From: Myceligenerans indicum
Lineage (GTDB): Bacteria > Actinomycetota > Actinomycetes > Actinomycetales > Cellulomonadaceae
Assembly: GCF_016742955.1 (NCBI RefSeq)
Contig: NZ_JABBYC010000038.1
Location: 1 to 47,820, forward strand
Direction of reading: 5' to 3'
DNA: 47,820 nt
Shown piece after piece: positions 23,571 through 31,665 of this stretch. Made by a program: the position numbers and the translations under genes. The notes beneath the pieces were generated by a model. The model made no database searches, was not told the DNA's origin, and saw nothing but the letters and a program-made list of their open reading frames with translations. The stretch's first letter is position 1; each line of letters begins with the position of its first letter.

Positions 23571-24419
23571 GAAGTCGATGAGCTCCTCGACCCGGCCCAG
23601 CAGCGCGGGATCGAGGTCGCGGAAGTCCCGGACCGATCGCCGGATCCGCTGCCAGGCCCGCGCCACGTCCGCCTGCGACCGAGCGGGCCAGCCCAGCTCC
23701 CGCAGGATCCCGTGCTTCCACTCGACACCGCGTTCGATCCGGGGCCAGCGCTCCAGCCCGACCCGTTCCGGTTTCACCGCCTGCCAGACGTCCACGTACG
23801 GATGTCCCAGCACGAGGACGGAGCCCGGGCGCACCCCCCTCAGCGCCTCGTCCGCGAGCCGTTGTTCCTTGGACCCGGGAACGAGGTGGTCCACGAGCAC
23901 TCCCACACGGCGGCTGTCATCGGGCACGAACTCGGCGAGCCGGTCGGCGAGGTTGTCGACGCCGTCGAGCATCTCGACCACCACGCCCTCGACGCGCAGG
24001 TCGTCACCCCAGACCTGCTCCACGAGCTCGGCGTCGTGCCTGCCTTCGACCCAGAGGCGCGAACCCCGCGCCACACGCGCGGGGGAGTCCGGTACCGCCA
24101 CGGATCCTGAGGCGGTGCGCGACGGCGTCCTCGGGGCCCCGGGCGCGACCGGTGCCGTGAGCTCCACCGGCCGTCCCTCGACCCAGAATCCTGGCCCGAG
24201 CGGGAAGGACCGCGTGCGGCCGCGCCGGTCCTCCAGCACGACCACCTGCATCCCGCCCGACTTCTCGACCCGCACCACCGCGCCGACCCAACCCGTCTCG
24301 ACGTCCTCCACGACGAGCCCGGGCTCGGCCGCCGCGGGCCGCGTCTCGGGCTTGCGCCGCCCGCGGTGCGCCCCGGGGAACTCGGGGTTCAGGACGTCGG
24401 CTCCGTATCGGTCGTGCAC
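23547..24419 (-). CDS. DUF3097 family protein
   Basis: A 290-aa cytoplasmic protein of an actinobacterial family of unknown function, usually encoded near hemW and hrcA as here. Recognisable are GLVVEDVETGWVGAVVRVEKSG near the N-terminus (read in part), RLWVEGRHDAELVEQVWGDDLR, a Toprim-like stretch with VEMLDGVDNLADRL and VGVLVDHLVPGSKE, and the C-terminal FRDLDPALLGRVEELIDFV. GTG 24419 is chosen because TACGAT ends 7 nt before it. GTG codons at 24440 and 24446 are alternatives (299 aa at most). The C-terminus runs into a 20-bp repeat. Nucleic-acid processing is suggested by the Toprim-like pattern but not shown. Confidence 0.9.
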   Translation of the reverse strand: MHDRYGADVLNPEFPGAHRGRRKPETRPAAAEPGLVVEDVETGWVGAVVRVEKSGGMQVVVLEDRRGRTRSFPLGPGFWVEGRPVELTAPVAPGAPRTPSRTASGSVAVPDSPARVARGSRLWVEGRHDAELVEQVWGDDLRVEGVVVEMLDGVDNLADRLAEFVPDDSRRVGVLVDHLVPGSKEQRLADEALRGVRPGSVLVLGHPYVDVWQAVKPERVGLERWPRIERGVEWKHGILRELGWPARSQADVARAWQRIRRSVRDFRDLDPALLGRVEELIDFVTAPGTS

Positions 24420-24426
24420 GACGCCG

Positions 24427-24432
24427 ATCGTA
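24427..24432 (-). promoter_or_regulatory. -10 element TACGAT of the DUF3097 gene
   Basis: TACGAT ends 7 nt before GTG 24419, matching the leaderless spacing at neighbouring genes. Confidence 0.4.
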
Positions 24433-24559
24433 GGTGGCACGGACACGAGCTCCGGCGAGGCGCGCCGACCCGCCCACCTCCTGCCGCCGAACGGCCGGAG
24501 GCGCTGCTCATGGTGTGGTCGCTGCCTCTCCGCGGGCGTCGCGCGTCACCGGCCGCGGC

Positions 24560-27500
24560 TCAGACACGGGCGCGCAGGGCGGCCTCGGTGCGGGAGGACA
24601 CGCCCAGCTTGCGCAGAATCGCCGAGACGTGCACGGAGACGGTCTTCGGGGAGATGAACAGACGCGTGGCGATCTCGCCGTTGGTCATGCCCTCGGCGAC
24701 CAGACCCAGGACCTGTGACTCGCGTGCCGTCAGCGTCACCGGCTGGGGGGCACCCGATGCGGGCGCCCCGGCTCCGGCCCCCAGCTCGCCGGCCGTCCGG
24801 GGCCCGCGCCACCGGTCACGGCCGGACTCGTCGACGGCCGTCTCGCGGCCTGCCGCCCCGCTGCCCGACCGGGTCGTCCCCGCACGCGCCCCCGGGGCCG
24901 TCGCCTCGCTCGCGCCACCGACGGTCGGCCCGCCCCCGCGCGGCTCACCGGCCCCGGCCGCGCTGCTCGGCTCGCCGCCCGGCCGGGGACGGGGCCGGCT
25001 CGCGCTCCCGGGGCCTCCCGCAGCGGCGGGCGCACCGGCGCGCCTCCCTGCCAGCCCGGCACGCTCCAGCAGTCCGGCCGCCCACGCGGCGATCAGCCCC
25101 GCACCCATCCGTTCGGCCTCGGCGACCGCCTGGTCGAGCCGCCCACGTGCCCCCGCCCGGTCGCCGGCGTCCAGCAGCGTCCGGCCCTCCCGGTAGAGCG
25201 CGTAGGGGCGAAGGTGGGCGGGCCCCGGGAGCTCGGCGACCGCCGACCACGGCCCGTTGCCGAGCTCCGCCTCGAAGAGCGCCGCCCACACCGGATGGGT
25301 CGGCCAGCGGGAGCACGCCTCCAGCGTCGCGCGGTAGGGCGCCTCGTCCACCTTCTGCCCCGCCGCCCTCAGACCGGCGATCGCGCGGGCCGCGACCGCG
25401 AGCCGCGGCAGGTCGTACGGCGGGAGCACCTGGTGCCCGTCGCCCACGACCTCGGACACGAGGTGCAGGGCCCGCTCCGGCTCGTCGCGCAGCAGGGCGA
25501 GCTCCGCCAGCGTGACCGCGACCTTCGACCGGACCTGGACCTCCAGGTTCCCGAACCGTTCCCAGGACGCGGCGCGCCGCCGAGCCTCGGCCTGTGCCTC
25601 GTCGACCAGGCCGCGCCACATCGCCAGCCAGGTCCATCTCTCGCTCAGGTACGCCGCGTGGATGCTCGCGTGCAGCAGAGGCAGGTGGCGCTCGTACCAC
25701 GCGGCGGCCTCCGCCCAGCGGCCCTGCCCGATCCAGGCCTCGGCGACGTTGCCCTCGAGCATGAAGTGCGTGCCGTCGGACAGGGGCCGCGCCATGGGCC
25801 ACGCGCCGACCGCGGGGCCGTGCTGGTGCCGGGAGCCCTCGGTGGCGATCGCCTCCGCCTTCGCCCAGTCGCCCGCGGTCAGGCAGATGTCCGACCCGTT
25901 GATGTAGTAGCGGCTCGCCGCGTACCAGTCGTCGCCCGAGGCCTCCAGCGACCGCCGCAGGTCCTCCTCGGCGCCGGGGTGTCCGGCCAGGTGCCTGCTG
26001 ATGCCCCGCATGTTGAGGGCCATCGAGATCTGTGTGTCGTCCCCTGCGGCCGCAGCGGCCCCGTAGGCGGAGTTCGCGGCCTCGATCGCGTCCTGCGGCC
26101 GGCCGCCGAGCATCGCATACCGTGCCCGCGTGACCAGCACCTGGGCGCGCACCGAGTCGTCGACGCCGGGCGGCACGAGCGCGAGCGCGCGGTCGAGCAT
26201 GCCGGGGCCCTCGTCGGTACCGGCGTGGCCCGCGATCCGCGCCGCCAGGGCCAGCGCGCGCGCCAGGCCCACGGGATCGTCCGGCGGCCACTCCGCCAGG
26301 GCCTCACGTGCCAGGGCACGGGCGCGCTCGGTGCGCGTGGAACCGCGCAGCGACTCGGCCACCTGCAGCAGCAGCTCGTGGTGCGTTCGCCCGGCGACGT
26401 CCGCCGCACCGGGCACCTGTTCCCACAGCTCCAGGGCACGCTCGCCCAGCGACACGGCGGTGGAGAGCGCCGCCGCGCCGGTGGCGGCGTCGTGACCCAC
26501 CACGGCCGCCGCCAGGGCGTTGCTCAGCATCCCGGCCCTCCACCAGTGGTCGGCGATCCGCGACAGCTTGGCCACCGAACGCATGCGCGTGGTCAGCGCG
26601 GTGGTCAGTGCCCGTGCGTACGCGGCATGGAGCCGCCGTCGCTCACCGGGCAGAAGCTCGGCGTACACGGCTTCCTGCACCAGGGCGTGCCGGAACTCGT
26701 ATCCCACCTCGGTCGCCACGAGCACCGAGCCGTCCACCGCCTCGCGGGTCACCTGGTCGGAGTCGCCGCCGACGGCGGTCCCGGCGTCCGCGATCACGTC
26801 GTCGAGGACGTCGTGCCACACCCGGGGCCCGGCGGCCGCGACGATTCGGCACAGGGCCTGGGCCTCGGGGCTCAGCCGCCAGTAGCGCAGCAGGAGGATG
26901 TCGCGCAGCGACCCAGGCATCTCCGAGCCGATGAAGCCGGCGAGCTCCTCCACGTAGAACGGCACGCCCGCGCTGCGCTCGACGAGCTCGGACAGGGCGA
27001 TGGCATCCACCTCGGCGGACCCGATCAGGTCGTGGGCCATCGTCCGCACGTCGTCGTGCGCGAGGCGCTCCAGGTCCAGGCGGGTCGCCGCGCGTGCGCG
27101 GTCGAGCTCGGCGACGGCGGTGCGCAGCGGGTGCCCGCGTCCGACGTCGTCGCTGCGGTAGGTGAGCACCAGGAGCAGACCGGCGGGCGCGGTGCGGGCG
27201 AGCCGGACCGCGAGGGCACGGGTGACGTCGTCGGACCAGTGCAGGTCCTCCAGGACGAGCAGGACGGGGCGCGCGGTGGCCATGCCGGTCAGGAGGTTCG
27301 TCAGGACCTCGGGAACACGTTCCGCGCCGGGGTCGTCGTCGGGCTCCACGAGCGCGGGTGCGACGACGGACAGCGAGCCGGCGGCGGCACCGGCCGCGGC
27401 AAGGGTCGCCTCCGTGCCGATCTCCTGGACGACGGCGTGCAGCACGCCGGTCAGCGCGGCGTACGGCACGGGCCCCGATCCGGAGTCCGCGCACTGCCCG

Positions 27501-27682
27501 ACGACGACCGTGACGTCCTGGGCGGCGGACGTCAGCTCCTCCACCAGGCGGGTCTTGCCGATCCCCGCCTCCCCGGCCACGATCACGGTGCGCCCCGGCC
27601 CGCCGCGCACCTCGTCCAGTGCGGCGCGCAGTTCCTCGATCTCGTGGGATCGGCCTGTGAGGTGGGCACGGCTGACCGGCAT
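24560..27682 (-). CDS. LAL-type LuxR family transcriptional regulator
   Basis: A large ATP-binding LuxR (LAL/MalT-like) regulator of about 1040 aa. An AAA ATPase begins at the N-terminus with Walker A GEAGIGKT (37-44) and a Walker B-like LLVLEDLHW. A long helical TPR-like middle region holds repeated WxxA...A patterns. A Pro/Gly-rich linker leads to a C-terminal LuxR helix-turn-helix in the last ~60 residues (TARESQVLGLVAEGMTNGEIA, SPKTVSVHVSAILRKLGV). ATG 27682 is preferred: the 22 codons of the longer reading (ATG 27751) have poor third-position GC (7 end in A/T). The longer start, however, forms an ATGA overlap with the upstream small gene. A perfect palindrome covers ATG 27682. Targets are unknown; the esterase across the divergent gap is a candidate. 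Confidence 0.92.
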   Translation of the reverse strand: MPVSRAHLTGRSHEIEELRAALDEVRGGPGRTVIVAGEAGIGKTRLVEELTSAAQDVTVVVGQCADSGSGPVPYAALTGVLHAVVQEIGTEATLAAAGAAAGSLSVVAPALVEPDDDPGAERVPEVLTNLLTGMATARPVLLVLEDLHWSDDVTRALAVRLARTAPAGLLLVLTYRSDDVGRGHPLRTAVAELDRARAATRLDLERLAHDDVRTMAHDLIGSAEVDAIALSELVERSAGVPFYVEELAGFIGSEMPGSLRDILLLRYWRLSPEAQALCRIVAAAGPRVWHDVLDDVIADAGTAVGGDSDQVTREAVDGSVLVATEVGYEFRHALVQEAVYAELLPGERRRLHAAYARALTTALTTRMRSVAKLSRIADHWWRAGMLSNALAAAVVGHDAATGAAALSTAVSLGERALELWEQVPGAADVAGRTHHELLLQVAESLRGSTRTERARALAREALAEWPPDDPVGLARALALAARIAGHAGTDEGPGMLDRALALVPPGVDDSVRAQVLVTRARYAMLGGRPQDAIEAANSAYGAAAAAGDDTQISMALNMRGISRHLAGHPGAEEDLRRSLEASGDDWYAASRYYINGSDICLTAGDWAKAEAIATEGSRHQHGPAVGAWPMARPLSDGTHFMLEGNVAEAWIGQGRWAEAAAWYERHLPLLHASIHAAYLSERWTWLAMWRGLVDEAQAEARRRAASWERFGNLEVQVRSKVAVTLAELALLRDEPERALHLVSEVVGDGHQVLPPYDLPRLAVAARAIAGLRAAGQKVDEAPYRATLEACSRWPTHPVWAALFEAELGNGPWSAVAELPGPAHLRPYALYREGRTLLDAGDRAGARGRLDQAVAEAERMGAGLIAAWAAGLLERAGLAGRRAGAPAAAGGPGSASRPRPRPGGEPSSAAGAGEPRGGGPTVGGASEATAPGARAGTTRSGSGAAGRETAVDESGRDRWRGPRTAGELGAGAGAPASGAPQPVTLTARESQVLGLVAEGMTNGEIATRLFISPKTVSVHVSAILRKLGVSSRTEAALRARV

Positions 27683-27705
27683 GGGAGCATCGTCCCATGC
27701 CGGTC
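27674..27705. promoter_or_regulatory. 13-bp perfect inverted repeat over the LuxR start codon
   Basis: GACCGGCATGGGA (27674-27686) and its exact complement (27693-27705) flank a 6-bp spacer. The start codon ATG 27682-27680 lies inside the left arm. As DNA it could be an operator. As RNA it would fold into a hairpin hiding the start codon. Confidence 0.6.
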
Positions 27706-27747
27706 GGGTCGTGGTGCCCGGATCGCGTGGGCCCGGGGGCCGCGCTC

Positions 27748-27924
27748 TCATGCCCAGCGCGCCCTGGCGGGCTGCGTCCGGAGGGCAGGGCGGTCGTTGC
27801 CGCGGCTTGCCGGCCGGTCCTTGCGGTCCTCGCGGATCTCCGCCTCGCGGCGCTTCCGCTCGGCGCGGCGGGCGAGCTCCTCCTCGTGCCGGTGGTACTC
27901 GGAATAGTCGCTGAACCTGAACAT
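27748..27924 (-). CDS. Small charged protein (58 aa)
   Basis: Begins MFRFSDYSEYHRHEEELARR and continues as a highly charged, probably single long helix (about 10-37) rich in Arg/Glu, ending RARWA. No family recognised. GAGGG lies 8 nt before ATG 27924 and codon third positions are strongly GC (AT-ended only ATA, GAT, GTT-complement positions and a few others). It lies 65 nt upstream of the LuxR start and on the same strand, so the two are probably co-transcribed. Its TGA overlaps a possible alternative LuxR ATG (ATGA). Similar short Arg/Glu-rich proteins are common and uncharacterised in actinobacteria. Confidence 0.65.
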   Translation of the reverse strand: MFRFSDYSEYHRHEEELARRAERKRREAEIREDRKDRPASRGNDRPALRTQPARARWA

Positions 27925-28067
27925 CTCTGGTCCCTCTGCCTTCTCGCGGTCCGTCGCCGGTCCCTCACCGGCGCTGGTACCAGCCTCGGAGATGAGGTAG
28001 GGGCGGCGGATCGGGCGGTCGCCGTATCTTCACAGCGGTGTTCCCGGGCGGACGGGCCCCCGCCTAA

Positions 28068-28101
28068 GGCATCGCCCTAGGTGCCGGAGGGCATCGCCCT
28101 A
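28068..28101. promoter_or_regulatory. Direct repeat GGCATCGCCCTA, two copies 22 bp apart
   Basis: Identical 12-mers at 28068-28079 and 28090-28101, spaced two helical turns, lie in the 244-bp divergent region between the small gene/LuxR unit and the esterase. They are 55-90 bp upstream of the esterase -10, a plausible activator site. LuxR binding is inference. Confidence 0.45.
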
Positions 28102-28156
28102 CAGGCCGGAGGCCGGGTACGGGACCGCTCGGCGTGAGGGTCCGGGCGGGTCCCGG

Positions 28157-28162
28157 TAATTT
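28157..28162 (+). promoter_or_regulatory. -10 element TAATTT, leaderless esterase promoter
   Basis: TAATTT ends 6 nt before ATG 28169 and no ribosome binding site lies between. Confidence 0.5.
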
Positions 28163-28168
28163 CTGAAC

Positions 28169-29260
28169 ATGGCTCGTCTTCTGGTGGACCTCGCTGTCGG
28201 AGCCGCGCACGCGGCGGCGCTGGGCATCGGCCGCATGCCGGATCAGGTGTTGCGGCGGCTCGCGGGCCCACCGCATGTCGTGGACGGGCAGTGCCTCTAT
28301 CCGGAGGTGCAGCTCGCCCAGCGGCTCGGCGCGCTGCGCCCGCCGCCGGACGGCGGCGTCGGCGCGACGCGTGCTCGCGTGAAGCGACAGGCCAGGGTCA
28401 TGGGTTCGCGGCCCGCCGTCGGCCGCGTCGAGGACCTGACGATCCCTGGCACGCGGGGGCGGGTCCGGCTGCGCGTCTACCAGGCAGACCCCGACGTCCC
28501 GCCGGACGGCGTGCTGGTCTGGTACCACGGTGGTGGCTGGGTGGTGGGCGGCCTGTCCACCGCCGATCCGGTGTGCCGCTTCCTGGCGCTCAGCTCCAAC
28601 CTGGTGATCGTCTCGGTCCGCTACGGCCTGGCGCCCGAGCACCCGTTCCCGGAGGGTCTCGACGACGCCGTGACGGCCTTCCGCTGGGTCCGTGCGAACT
28701 CCCGGCGGTGGCGGCCGCGGCTCAGCCTGCTGCCGGTCGCCGTCGGCGGGGACAGCGCCGGCGGCAACGCGGCCGCCGTCGTCGCCCGGCTGACGCGGGA
28801 CGACGACGGCCCGGGTGGTGAGAGCGGCGGAGGGCCGCACTTCCAGCTGATGCTCTACCCGGCCACGGACGCGACCACCCGGTACCCGTCGAGCGCGATG
28901 TTCGACGGGTACGGGCTTCCGGCCGCGCGGGTCGACTGGTACCTGCAGCGATACCTGACCGATCCCGGCCTGACGAAGGACCCGAGGGTGTCGCCGATGG
29001 TGGCGGACGACCTGGCCGGCGTGGCGCCGGCGCACGTCGTGGTCGCGGGGTTCGACGTGCTGCGGGACGAGGGCCTGGCCTACGCCGAGCGGCTGCGCGA
29101 GGCGGGCGTCCCGGCGTCGGTGCAGGTCGCGACCGGGCACGTGCACGCCTTCGCGAACGCGACGGGTGCCAGCCGCAACGCGCGGCTCCATCTGGCGCGT
29201 GCGGCGCGTGTCACGGAGGTCGCCCTGGCACGGCACGTTCCGCGCGGTGGTGTCGCCTGA
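28169..29260 (+). CDS. Alpha/beta hydrolase, HSL (type IV) esterase family
   Basis: A 363-aa esterase/lipase-like hydrolase. The oxyanion motif HGGG (120-123) and nucleophile motif GDSAG (Ser196) are in HSL-family spacing, with RYGLAPEHPFP between them. The catalytic Asp is probably in AGFDVLRDEG and the His in TGHVHAFAN. An N-terminal helix-rich cap (about 1-85) precedes the core. Substrates of this family are short to medium acyl esters; the physiological one is unknown. The -10 TAATTT sits 6 nt from the ATG. Two direct repeats upstream and the divergent LuxR gene suggest regulated expression. Confidence 0.93.
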   Translation: MARLLVDLAVGAAHAAALGIGRMPDQVLRRLAGPPHVVDGQCLYPEVQLAQRLGALRPPPDGGVGATRARVKRQARVMGSRPAVGRVEDLTIPGTRGRVRLRVYQADPDVPPDGVLVWYHGGGWVVGGLSTADPVCRFLALSSNLVIVSVRYGLAPEHPFPEGLDDAVTAFRWVRANSRRWRPRLSLLPVAVGGDSAGGNAAAVVARLTRDDDGPGGESGGGPHFQLMLYPATDATTRYPSSAMFDGYGLPAARVDWYLQRYLTDPGLTKDPRVSPMVADDLAGVAPAHVVVAGFDVLRDEGLAYAERLREAGVPASVQVATGHVHAFANATGASRNARLHLARAARVTEVALARHVPRGGVA

Positions 29261-29271
29261 CGGCATCTCCC

Positions 29272-29324
29272 GCGCCGCGCTCCGGGCGGATGCCTCGTGC
29301 CGCGGCGTCCGTCCTGCGCGGCGC
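29272..29324 (+). terminator. Possible terminator after the esterase gene
   Basis: A 9-bp GC inverted repeat (GCGCCGCGC 29272-29280, complement 29316-29324) with a 35-nt structured loop lies between the esterase and the hrcA promoter. No U-tract. Confidence 0.25.
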
Positions 29325-29350
29325 GCTTCGTCGATGTCGGTCACGCCGCG

Positions 29351-29382
29351 TAGGATTGGCACTCGTAGAGCGAGAGTGCTGG
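29351..29382 (+). promoter_or_regulatory. hrcA promoter with CIRCE operator
   Basis: A -10 TAGGAT (29351-29356) runs directly into CIRCE: TTGGCACTC, 9-nt spacer, GAGTGCTGG (29356-29382). Each arm departs from the TTAGCACTC consensus at one base, symmetrically. The operator covers the transcription start, so HrcA represses its own operon. Confidence 0.95.
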
Positions 29383-29395
29383 GTGGAGGTGACCC

Positions 29396-30412
29396 ATGAG
29401 CGACCAGCGTCGCCTCGATGTGCTGCGTGCCATCGTGGAGGACTATGTGCACACGCAGGAGCCCGTCGGCTCGCGCGTGCTCACGGAGCGCCACCGTCTC
29501 GGTGTCTCGCCCGCCACGGTACGCAACGACATGGCCGCGCTGGAGGATGCCGGCTACATCGCGCAGCCGCACACGTCCGCGGGACGCATTCCCACGGACA
29601 AGGGCTACCGGCTGTTCGTGGACCGGCTCTCCGAGGCGCGGCCGCTGAGCCAGCCGCAGAAGAGGGCGATCGAGAAGTTCCTCTCCGAAGCGGTGGACCT
29701 CGACGACGTCATCGGTCGTGCCGGGCGGCTCATCGCGCAGCTCACCGGTCAGGTCGCCGTCGTGCAGTACCCGTCGCTGCGGCGCTCCGGGCTGAGGCAC
29801 CTCGAGCTCGTCCCCACCGGTGAGAACCGGCTGCTCGTCGTCGTCATCACGGACAACGGCCGGGTCGAGCAGCGGTTCCTCGAGGTGGCGGACGAGGTCG
29901 ACGAGGCCGCCCTCGGAGAGCTGCGTGCCCGGCTCAACGCCGCGGCCGCCGGGCGGCGGCTCACGCAGATGGACCTGGCGTTCAGCGAGGTGGCCGATGT
30001 CGTCGCCCCGGAGCACCGCGCGCTCGTCGCCGCGATCGGAGAGGTCGTGTCCAACGCCCTCGACGAGGAGCAGGAGGAGCGGCTCGTGGTGGCGGGCCAG
30101 GCCAACCTCGCCCGCGCGGGCATGGGATTCGACCAGGGGCTCAGCCCGCTGCTGGAGGCACTCGAGGAGCAGGTCGTGCTCCTGGGGCTGCTGACCGAGA
30201 TGACATCCGACGAGAACGTGGCCGTGAGCATCGGCCATGAGAACAGACTGGCCGGGCTCGCCCGGGCCTCCGTGGTGAGCACCGGCTACGGGACGGACGG
30301 CGACACGGTCGCCCTGCTCAGTTCCATCGGACCCACGCGCATGGACTATCCGGGCACGATCGCGGCCGTGCGTGCCGTGGCCCGGTACCTCTCCCGGGTG
30401 CTACCCACGTGA
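29396..30412 (+). CDS. hrcA: Heat-inducible transcription repressor HrcA
   Basis: A 338-aa winged-helix repressor. The N-terminal DNA-binding domain (RRLDVLRAIVEDYVHTQEPVGS, read in part, with SPATVRNDMAALEDAGYI) precedes the GAF-like/dimerisation region (LDDVIGRAGRLIAQLTGQVAVVQYP). The GroEL chaperonin keeps HrcA active, so it releases CIRCE sites on heat shock. GGAGGTG lies about 7 nt before ATG 29396. It heads an operon with dnaJ (115 nt downstream) and rsmE, the usual actinobacterial arrangement. Confidence 0.97.
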   Translation: MSDQRRLDVLRAIVEDYVHTQEPVGSRVLTERHRLGVSPATVRNDMAALEDAGYIAQPHTSAGRIPTDKGYRLFVDRLSEARPLSQPQKRAIEKFLSEAVDLDDVIGRAGRLIAQLTGQVAVVQYPSLRRSGLRHLELVPTGENRLLVVVITDNGRVEQRFLEVADEVDEAALGELRARLNAAAAGRRLTQMDLAFSEVADVVAPEHRALVAAIGEVVSNALDEEQEERLVVAGQANLARAGMGFDQGLSPLLEALEEQVVLLGLLTEMTSDENVAVSIGHENRLAGLARASVVSTGYGTDGDTVALLSSIGPTRMDYPGTIAAVRAVARYLSRVLPT

Positions 30413-30527
30413 GCCCCCGGTCCCCGACCGAACCGCCCGGCGACCGGACGCACCTGAGGACCCAGGTGCGCACCGGCTGCCGCCGGGCACCGCTGCCTTC
30501 CGACCCAGAGCGAGCGAAGAGAGACCT

Positions 30528-31649
30528 GTGACCGACTACTACGAGATCCTGGGTGTCCCGCGGGACGCCTCGCCCGAGCAGATCAAGAAGGCGTACCGCA
30601 AACTCGCCCGCACCCTGCACCCGGACGTCGCGGGGGAGGGCAGCGAGGAGAAGTTCAAGGACGTCGCACGCGCCTACGAGGTGCTCTCCAACCCGGAGAA
30701 GCGCCAGCAGTACGACATGGGCGTGGACCCGAGCGCACCCGGTGGTGGAGCCGGCGGCGGGTTCGGCAACGGGTTCGGGTTCCAGGACATCTTCGAGACG
30801 TTCTTCGGCGGCGGCCAGCCGAGCGGGCCCGTGCCGCGTGCCCGCCGCGGCAACGACTCGCTGGTGCGGCTCGACATCGACCTGTCCGAGGCCGCGTTCG
30901 GCGCCAAGCGCGAACTGCAGGTCGACACGGCCGTGGTGTGTTCCACCTGCTCCGGTGACGGCGCGCGCCCCGGGACCACGTCGCGCACCTGCGACGTCTG
31001 CCACGGGCGGGGGTCGGTGCAGCGGGTCGCCCGGTCGTTCCTGGGCCAGGTCATGACGACCGCACCGTGCTCCGCGTGCGGCGGTTTCGGCACGGTCATC
31101 CCGGAGCCCTGCCCGGACTGCTCCGGCGAGGGCCGCGTGCGGTCCCGGCGCACCGTGTCGGTGAACGTGCCGGCCGGCGTGGACACCGGGACCCGGATCA
31201 AGCTGTCGGCACAGGGCGAGACCGGTCCGGGCGGCGGACCGGCCGGCGACCTGTACGTCGAGATCCGTGAGAAGTCGCACGACACGTTCGTGCGCCGGGG
31301 CGACGACCTGCACTGCACTCTTCCCATGCCGATGACGGCCGCGGCCCTCGGCACGACACTGTCGCTGGACACGCTCGACGGCCCGCAGGAGATCGACATC
31401 CGGCCCGGGACGCAGCCGGGACAGATCGTCACGCTCAAGAACCTCGGCGTCGGACACCTGCACGGCGGCGGGCGCGGCGACCTGAACGTGCACGTCGAGG
31501 TCCAGGTGCCGACGGGCCTCACCGACGAGCAGACGGAGCTGCTGCGGCAGCTGTCGGCCCTGCGCGGCGAGGAACGCCCCGACCCCCGGCTGGCCGCCGC
31601 CCACCCGGGTGTCTTCTCCCGCCTCCGCGACAAGCTGTCCGGCCGCTGA
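30528..31649 (+). CDS. dnaJ: Molecular chaperone DnaJ (DnaJ2 type)
   Basis: A 373-aa type-I J-domain co-chaperone of DnaK. The J domain (1-65) carries the HPD tripeptide in RTLHPDVAGEG. A short Gly/Phe region (75-100) is followed by four CxxCxGxG zinc-finger repeats (CSTCSGDG, CDVCHGRG, CSACGGFG, CPDCSGEG) at about 142-206, and then the C-terminal substrate-binding domain. GTG 30528 opens the invariant TDYYEILGV motif. The weak AAGAGAGA upstream is the only ribosome binding site. The gene paired with hrcA in actinobacteria is the second DnaJ; one linked to dnaK is expected elsewhere. Confidence 0.97.
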   Translation: MTDYYEILGVPRDASPEQIKKAYRKLARTLHPDVAGEGSEEKFKDVARAYEVLSNPEKRQQYDMGVDPSAPGGGAGGGFGNGFGFQDIFETFFGGGQPSGPVPRARRGNDSLVRLDIDLSEAAFGAKRELQVDTAVVCSTCSGDGARPGTTSRTCDVCHGRGSVQRVARSFLGQVMTTAPCSACGGFGTVIPEPCPDCSGEGRVRSRRTVSVNVPAGVDTGTRIKLSAQGETGPGGGPAGDLYVEIREKSHDTFVRRGDDLHCTLPMPMTAAALGTTLSLDTLDGPQEIDIRPGTQPGQIVTLKNLGVGHLHGGGRGDLNVHVEVQVPTGLTDEQTELLRQLSALRGEERPDPRLAAAHPGVFSRLRDKLSGR

Positions 31650-31665
31650 GCCCGGTGGGCCTGCG

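Noticed and set aside
25214..27907. 897-aa plus-strand frame over the LuxR gene
   Set aside because: Antisense shadow, rich in His/Gln/Gly/Arg, with no domains. The LAL regulator on the minus strand is complete.
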